Source of the DNA: JBGTCY01 sp041748615
GTDB taxonomy: Bacteria; Bacteroidota; Bacteroidia; Chitinophagales; CAIOSU01
NCBI GenBank assembly: GCA_041748615.1
Contig: JBGTCY010000292.1
Span: 1-16,944 of the forward strand
Reading direction: 5' to 3'
DNA: 16,944 nt
Shown here: positions 13,995-16,944 of the stretch, piece by piece
How the letters are laid out: each line of letters begins with the position of its first letter
Position numbering within the stretch: position 1 is the first letter of the stretch
Position numbers and translations under genes: made by a program
The notes under the pieces: model-generated
The model's database searches: none
The model's input: the letters and a program-made list of their open reading frames with translations, nothing else
Told to the model about the DNA's origin: nothing

Positions 13995-14450
13995 ACTGCT
14001 GGTTGATATACCGAGAGTAGTCGAATTTCCGAATGAATGAGACGTACTCTCGGTTAATACCGGATGTTATACCGTTTCATTATTCGAAAACCTGAGTTGT
14101 TTCGGTAAACCAACACGCTGATAGGGTTACTTAATAAACACCCTAAACTACAACCGTATTTAGATAAAGACTGGTGGTATAGTTTTATTTCAGCTATTGA
14201 GTTGTTGGGAAAGCCCAACATTTCCTCAAATGAAATAAGAGTTGTTTCAGATTTACTGTCCCTGTGCACAAAAGTTCCACATAGCAATGAAACAGATGAA
14301 ATTGCCATTGCTCTGAAACAGAAATATGCTTTGAAAACACCAGATGCCATCATTGCCGCAACTGCACTCTATCACAGATTACCCTTGCTCACATTTGATA
14401 ATGATTTTAGGAAAGTGGAAGAATTGAACTTGACTCTGCTTACTTGGTAG
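13981..14450 (+). pseudogene. VapC-like PIN-domain toxin split by a palindromic element
   Basis: The first nine codons (MSGNKLLVD, 13981-14007) and the remainder (TNTLIGLLNKHPKLQPYL onwards, 14109-14450) together make a standard PIN-domain ribonuclease of about 122 residues. The four acidic metal ligands are all present: Asp in LVD|TNTLI, Glu in FISAIELLG, Asp in KTPDAIIAATAL and Asp in LTFDNDF. A 101-bp element (14008-14108) separates the first Asp codon from the rest and shifts the frame, with a stop at 14106-14108. A downstream TTG (14202) could only give a fragment lacking the first active-site residues. So the toxin should be inactive, next to a damaged antitoxin. Confidence 0.85.
14008..14108. 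mobile_element. palindromic non-coding element copy 2, inserted in the PIN toxin gene
   Basis: The insert can be delimited exactly because removing it restores GTTGAT|ACCAACACG, the codons for VDTNT. It begins ATACCGAGAG and ends TTTCGGTAA. A perfect 10-bp stem (ACCGAGAGTA 14010-14019 with TACTCTCGGT 14045-14054) forms the left half, and CGAAAAC/GTTGTTTCG pairs in the right half. No target duplication is seen, and both copies follow GAT. Absence of duplication, subterminal hairpins and a fixed left neighbour are features known for elements moved by Y1/HUH transposases (IS200/IS605, RAYT); that mechanism is inference. Confidence 0.8.
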
Positions 14451-14488
14451 TACATTCAGGAACAGACCAAGGGAAGTAAGACGAGACA

Positions 14489-14534
14489 CACACAAGACAG
14501 CTCTGCTCAATGGAAACGCAGAAGTCTTGCGTGA
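14489..14534. repeat. 46-bp hairpin direct repeat, right copy
   Basis: Second copy of 13691-13736 with three substitutions. Here the stem is better: AAGAC pairs with GTCTT, next to TCTGC/GCAGA. The two copies, in the same orientation, bracket 752 bases that hold exactly the VapBC-like module. Confidence 0.75.
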
Positions 14535-14572
14535 GAGGAGAGGTTCGCGCTTTGACCCGTGAGAAAAAAAAC

Positions 14573-16168
14573 TCACTCTTTCAATAATTCCAACGTCCTG
14601 TTGTAAGTCCTGTCAACAGTATTTGCAATTGAAAAGAACCCTTCATTTTTCCAGATTTGGCGGGCGATGTGCGCTTTCATCAACACTCTGACTTGATTTT
14701 CGAAAGTGGCGAAAATTTCTTCTTTCACATCCATGCCCTTACTTTGAGCGCTGACGATAAAATTTTTGTAAAGCAAATCCGAAACCTCAAATTCATCCCT
14801 GAATTTTTTCAGGCTTTCATAACTCCGGTATTGTTCCCCGTTTGCGGAAAAATGGTCATACACAAACTCCGGAATAAAACTGCGCACCTTCGCCATGTTT
14901 TGTAAATCAACGGAAGTATCAATCGGCACAAAAACATCCGGCATGATTCCACCGCCTGCATAAACGACTTTTCCTTTCGAAGTAAAAAATTTAGCCGAAT
15001 CAGTGATGGCGGATGAGTCTGGCGTTAAATATTCACCCTGGTAATAGCGCTCGGTTATTTCACTGTGATACAGGTCGCTACCATTATTATAAGGTTTTTG
15101 AATGCTGCGCCCCGAAGGCGTGTAGTAGCGCGCAACGGTCAGTCTCAATGCCGATCCATCCCGCAGGTTATATTGCTCCTGCACCAATCCCTTCCCGAAC
15201 GAACGCCTGCCGGTCACGATTCCCCTGTCCCAATCCTGCACCGCGCCTGCCAGAATTTCGCTGGCGGATGCCGAGCCTTCATCAATGATAATGGCAAGGT
15301 TGCCGTTTTCAAAAATCCCCTGGCGGTTGGCGCGGTATTCTTTTCTTTTGTAGGCTTTTCCTTCAGTGTAAACCACCAAACGGTCATTACCAATCAACTC
15401 ATCCGCCATCATGGTAGCCGCGTTGAGATAGCCGCCCGGATTCTGGCGCAAATCAATCACTAATTGCTGCATCCCGGCTTGATTCAATTTACGCATTTCT
15501 TCCATGAATTCCTGGTAGGTGTTGGCGCTGAAACGGTTGATTTTGATATAGCCGGTTTCATCATCCACCATGTAACCCACATCTACGCTGGTAATCGGAA
15601 TTTTGTCGCGCGTAATGGTGAAAGAAAGTAAATCTTTACTTCCGTTACGTTTAATGTCCACTTTCACTTTCGTTCCTTTTTTTCCGCGCAGTTTTTTGAT
15701 GACATCATTATTCGTGACGCCAATTCCGGCAATCACCGTATCATCAATCAGAATGATTTTGTCACCGGACATAATACCAAGTTCTTCTGATGGACCACCC
15801 GAGATGGGGGAAACCACGATAATGGTATCATTCAAAACATAGAATTCTATCCCGATGCCTTCAAAATTACCTTCAAGACTTTCGTTGACTGAGGATAGCT
15901 CGGTAGCCGAAATGTAAAAGGAGTGCGGGTCTAACTGGCTGACAAGGCTCTCTACCAATTTGTCCACAATTATTTCGCGGTCGAAAGTGTCCACATATTT
16001 ATTCTCAATCAGGCTCATGATTTCCTCGAGCCTTGAAAACTCAGCTTTTTCACGAATCGGGCGTTTGTGCCAGGTGGATTCACGAAGCTTAAATCCCACC
16101 GCCATGCCAACTGCCAGTAAGACAGCCAGCAAAAAGGGAAGTAAAAAATTCAGTTTTTTATCTGCCAT
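14573..16168 (-). CDS. S41 family C-terminal processing peptidase with PDZ domain
   Basis: A 531-residue CtpA-type protease. One N-terminal membrane segment (residues 8-26) anchors it, with the rest in the periplasm. A short helical part with NKYVDTFDREIIVDKLVESL (56-75) precedes the PDZ domain (about 95-185: FEGIGIEFYV, ISGGPSEELGIMSGDKIILI). The S41 protease core (about 195-400) follows. The catalytic pair is Ser301 in DEGSASASEILAG and Lys326 in RRSFGKGLVQ, 25 residues apart as in the plant D1 processing protease. DLRQNPGGYL (239-248) is the usual core strand. A helical C-terminal extension of about 130 residues is common in Bacteroidota members. It trims or degrades envelope proteins from their C-termini. 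The gene diverges from the kinase gene across a 103-base spacer. Confidence 0.95.
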   Translation of the reverse strand: MADKKLNFLLPFLLAVLLAVGMAVGFKLRESTWHKRPIREKAEFSRLEEIMSLIENKYVDTFDREIIVDKLVESLVSQLDPHSFYISATELSSVNESLEGNFEGIGIEFYVLNDTIIVVSPISGGPSEELGIMSGDKIILIDDTVIAGIGVTNNDVIKKLRGKKGTKVKVDIKRNGSKDLLSFTITRDKIPITSVDVGYMVDDETGYIKINRFSANTYQEFMEEMRKLNQAGMQQLVIDLRQNPGGYLNAATMMADELIGNDRLVVYTEGKAYKRKEYRANRQGIFENGNLAIIIDEGSASASEILAGAVQDWDRGIVTGRRSFGKGLVQEQYNLRDGSALRLTVARYYTPSGRSIQKPYNNGSDLYHSEITERYYQGEYLTPDSSAITDSAKFFTSKGKVVYAGGGIMPDVFVPIDTSVDLQNMAKVRSFIPEFVYDHFSANGEQYRSYESLKKFRDEFEVSDLLYKNFIVSAQSKGMDVKEEIFATFENQVRVLMKAHIARQIWKNEGFFSIANTVDRTYNRTLELLKE

Positions 16169-16271
16169 TGTTTTTTAATTCATTAAACGTGAGCCAAATT
16201 AACACTTCTCATAACAGCGAATATTTTTTTGAGTTTCAGAAAGTTTAATTTTCACCCTCATCTTTTATCAC

Positions 16272-16944
16272 ATGATTCTGATAGCTGACAGCGGAGGCAC
16301 CAAAACTCATTGGAAAACGATTGGCGAAGCCAAATCTTCCGAATTCTTTACCGCGGGAATTAATCCTTTTTATTCCAGCGCTGAAGCAATCATGCTCCTG
16401 TTTGAAAACGAATTAAAGCAGCAACTATCATCTGTTCCGCAAAAAATATTTTTCTATGGCGCAGGTATCTCACAGGAAGATAAAAAAGGAATGATTGCCA
16501 ACGCTTTGAAAAATGTTTTTCCATCGGCAATTGTGGAAGTAGAACATGATCTGCTGGCTGCCGCCCGCGCCACCTGCGGCACTCGTGCCGGCATCTCCTG
16601 CATTCTGGGAACAGGCTCGAATTCCTGCCTGTTTGATGGCAATCAAATCACGGACAACATTCCATCGCTCGGTTTTTTTCTGGGTGATGAAGGCAGTGGC
16701 GCTCACCTCGGCAGAAAATTATTGCAGGCATATTTCTACCGCGAACTGCCGGATGAGTTGAGAATAAAAATGAAATCCCGGTTTGACATGAGCCGTGAAC
16801 ATATTCTCAACAAAGTTTACTTTGAAAATATGCCGAATAAATATGTGGCTTCATTTTCAGAAATTGTAACAGAAAATAAAGAACACCCCTTTTGCAGCCT
16901 GCTTTTAGCGACAACATTTCATGAATTTATTGAAAGGCATGTTC
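16272..16944 (+). CDS. BadF/BadG/BcrA/BcrD-type ATPase, N-acetylglucosamine kinase-like (3'-partial)
   Basis: The frame is open from ATG 16272 to the window end (224 codons). It starts MILIADSGGTKTHWKTIGEA, the phosphate-1 motif of the ASKHA sugar-kinase fold (DSGGTKTxW), followed by FYGAGIS and VEHDLLAAARATCG, then SCILGTGSNSCLFDG (phosphate-2 region) and SLGFFLGDEGSGAHLGRKLL. This order and wording fit the Bacteroidota group annotated as N-acetylglucosamine kinase or BadF/BadG family ATPase, which phosphorylate amino sugars, probably for cell-wall recycling; the sugar cannot be told from sequence alone. About 60 residues at the C-terminus lie outside the window. The divergent position with the S41 protease gene suggests a shared regulatory spacer, but no clear promoter pair was seen there. 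Confidence 0.9.
   Translation, partial: MILIADSGGTKTHWKTIGEAKSSEFFTAGINPFYSSAEAIMLLFENELKQQLSSVPQKIFFYGAGISQEDKKGMIANALKNVFPSAIVEVEHDLLAAARATCGTRAGISCILGTGSNSCLFDGNQITDNIPSLGFFLGDEGSGAHLGRKLLQAYFYRELPDELRIKMKSRFDMSREHILNKVYFENMPNKYVASFSEIVTENKEHPFCSLLLATTFHEFIERHV

Noticed and set aside
13691..14534. integron attC sites around the toxin-antitoxin genes
   Set aside because: The repeats fold into hairpins but lack GTTRRRY/RYYYAAC core sites, and no integrase gene is present.
16169..16271. divergent promoter pair between the S41 protease and the kinase
   Set aside because: Only a partial -7-like TTAATTTG was found on the minus strand, without a -33 box; no reliable site on the plus strand.

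Overview
The window looks like a chromosome segment from a member of the Bacteroidota, probably an environmental Chitinophagales/Sphingobacteriia-like lineage. Four things point there: near-exact Bacteroidota promoters (a TTTG -33 box and a TAnnTTTG -7 box about 19-21 bases apart), few visible Shine-Dalgarno sequences, a C-terminal sorting-tail-like peptide of the type seen in this phylum, and recognisable gene families (membrane NfeD protease, LysM/double-psi barrel protein, split transhydrogenase, S41 protease with PDZ). No rRNA, tRNA, CRISPR array or intact transposase gene was seen.

Layout. 1-5266: the tail of a membrane protein (+), an NfeD-type serine protease (-), a divergent LysM cell-wall protein (+), a cluster of REP-like palindromes, proC (-), a DUF2179/UPF0316 membrane protein (+) and a secreted protein of unknown function (+). 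5267-5972: a gene-poor stretch that holds a convincing unannotated structured RNA gene on the minus strand, with its own promoter and intrinsic terminator. 5973-8450: a GT-C-like membrane glycosyltransferase with a TTG start, a broken gene for a small sorting-tail protein, and an intact antitoxin gene followed by a MazF/PemK toxin gene killed by a nonsense codon and a frameshift. 8451-9852: lpxA overlapping an ABC ATPase gene. 9853-10463: a repeat-rich stretch. 10464-13461: the three-gene proton-translocating transhydrogenase operon (pntAA, pntAB, pntB), with heptad repeats between pntAB and pntB. 13462-14572: a VapBC-like module lying between two copies of a 46-bp hairpin repeat; its toxin gene is split by a palindromic element of about 101 bp, whose second copy lies near lpxA. 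14573-16944: an S41 C-terminal processing protease (-) and, divergently, the start of a BadF/N-acetylglucosamine-kinase family gene that runs off the window.

How it fits together. The intact genes are ordinary envelope and housekeeping functions: lipid A synthesis, cell wall, NADPH supply by proton-driven transhydrogenation, proline synthesis and envelope proteolysis. The accessory content sits between them and is mostly decayed: two dead toxin genes, a truncated sorting-tail gene, several heptanucleotide arrays, dispersed AT-rich repeats and palindromic mobile elements. The observations most worth following are the ~280-nt RNA gene and the palindromic element inserted exactly behind the first catalytic Asp codon of the PIN toxin without a visible target duplication. 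All calls come from reading the sequence; no database search was run.
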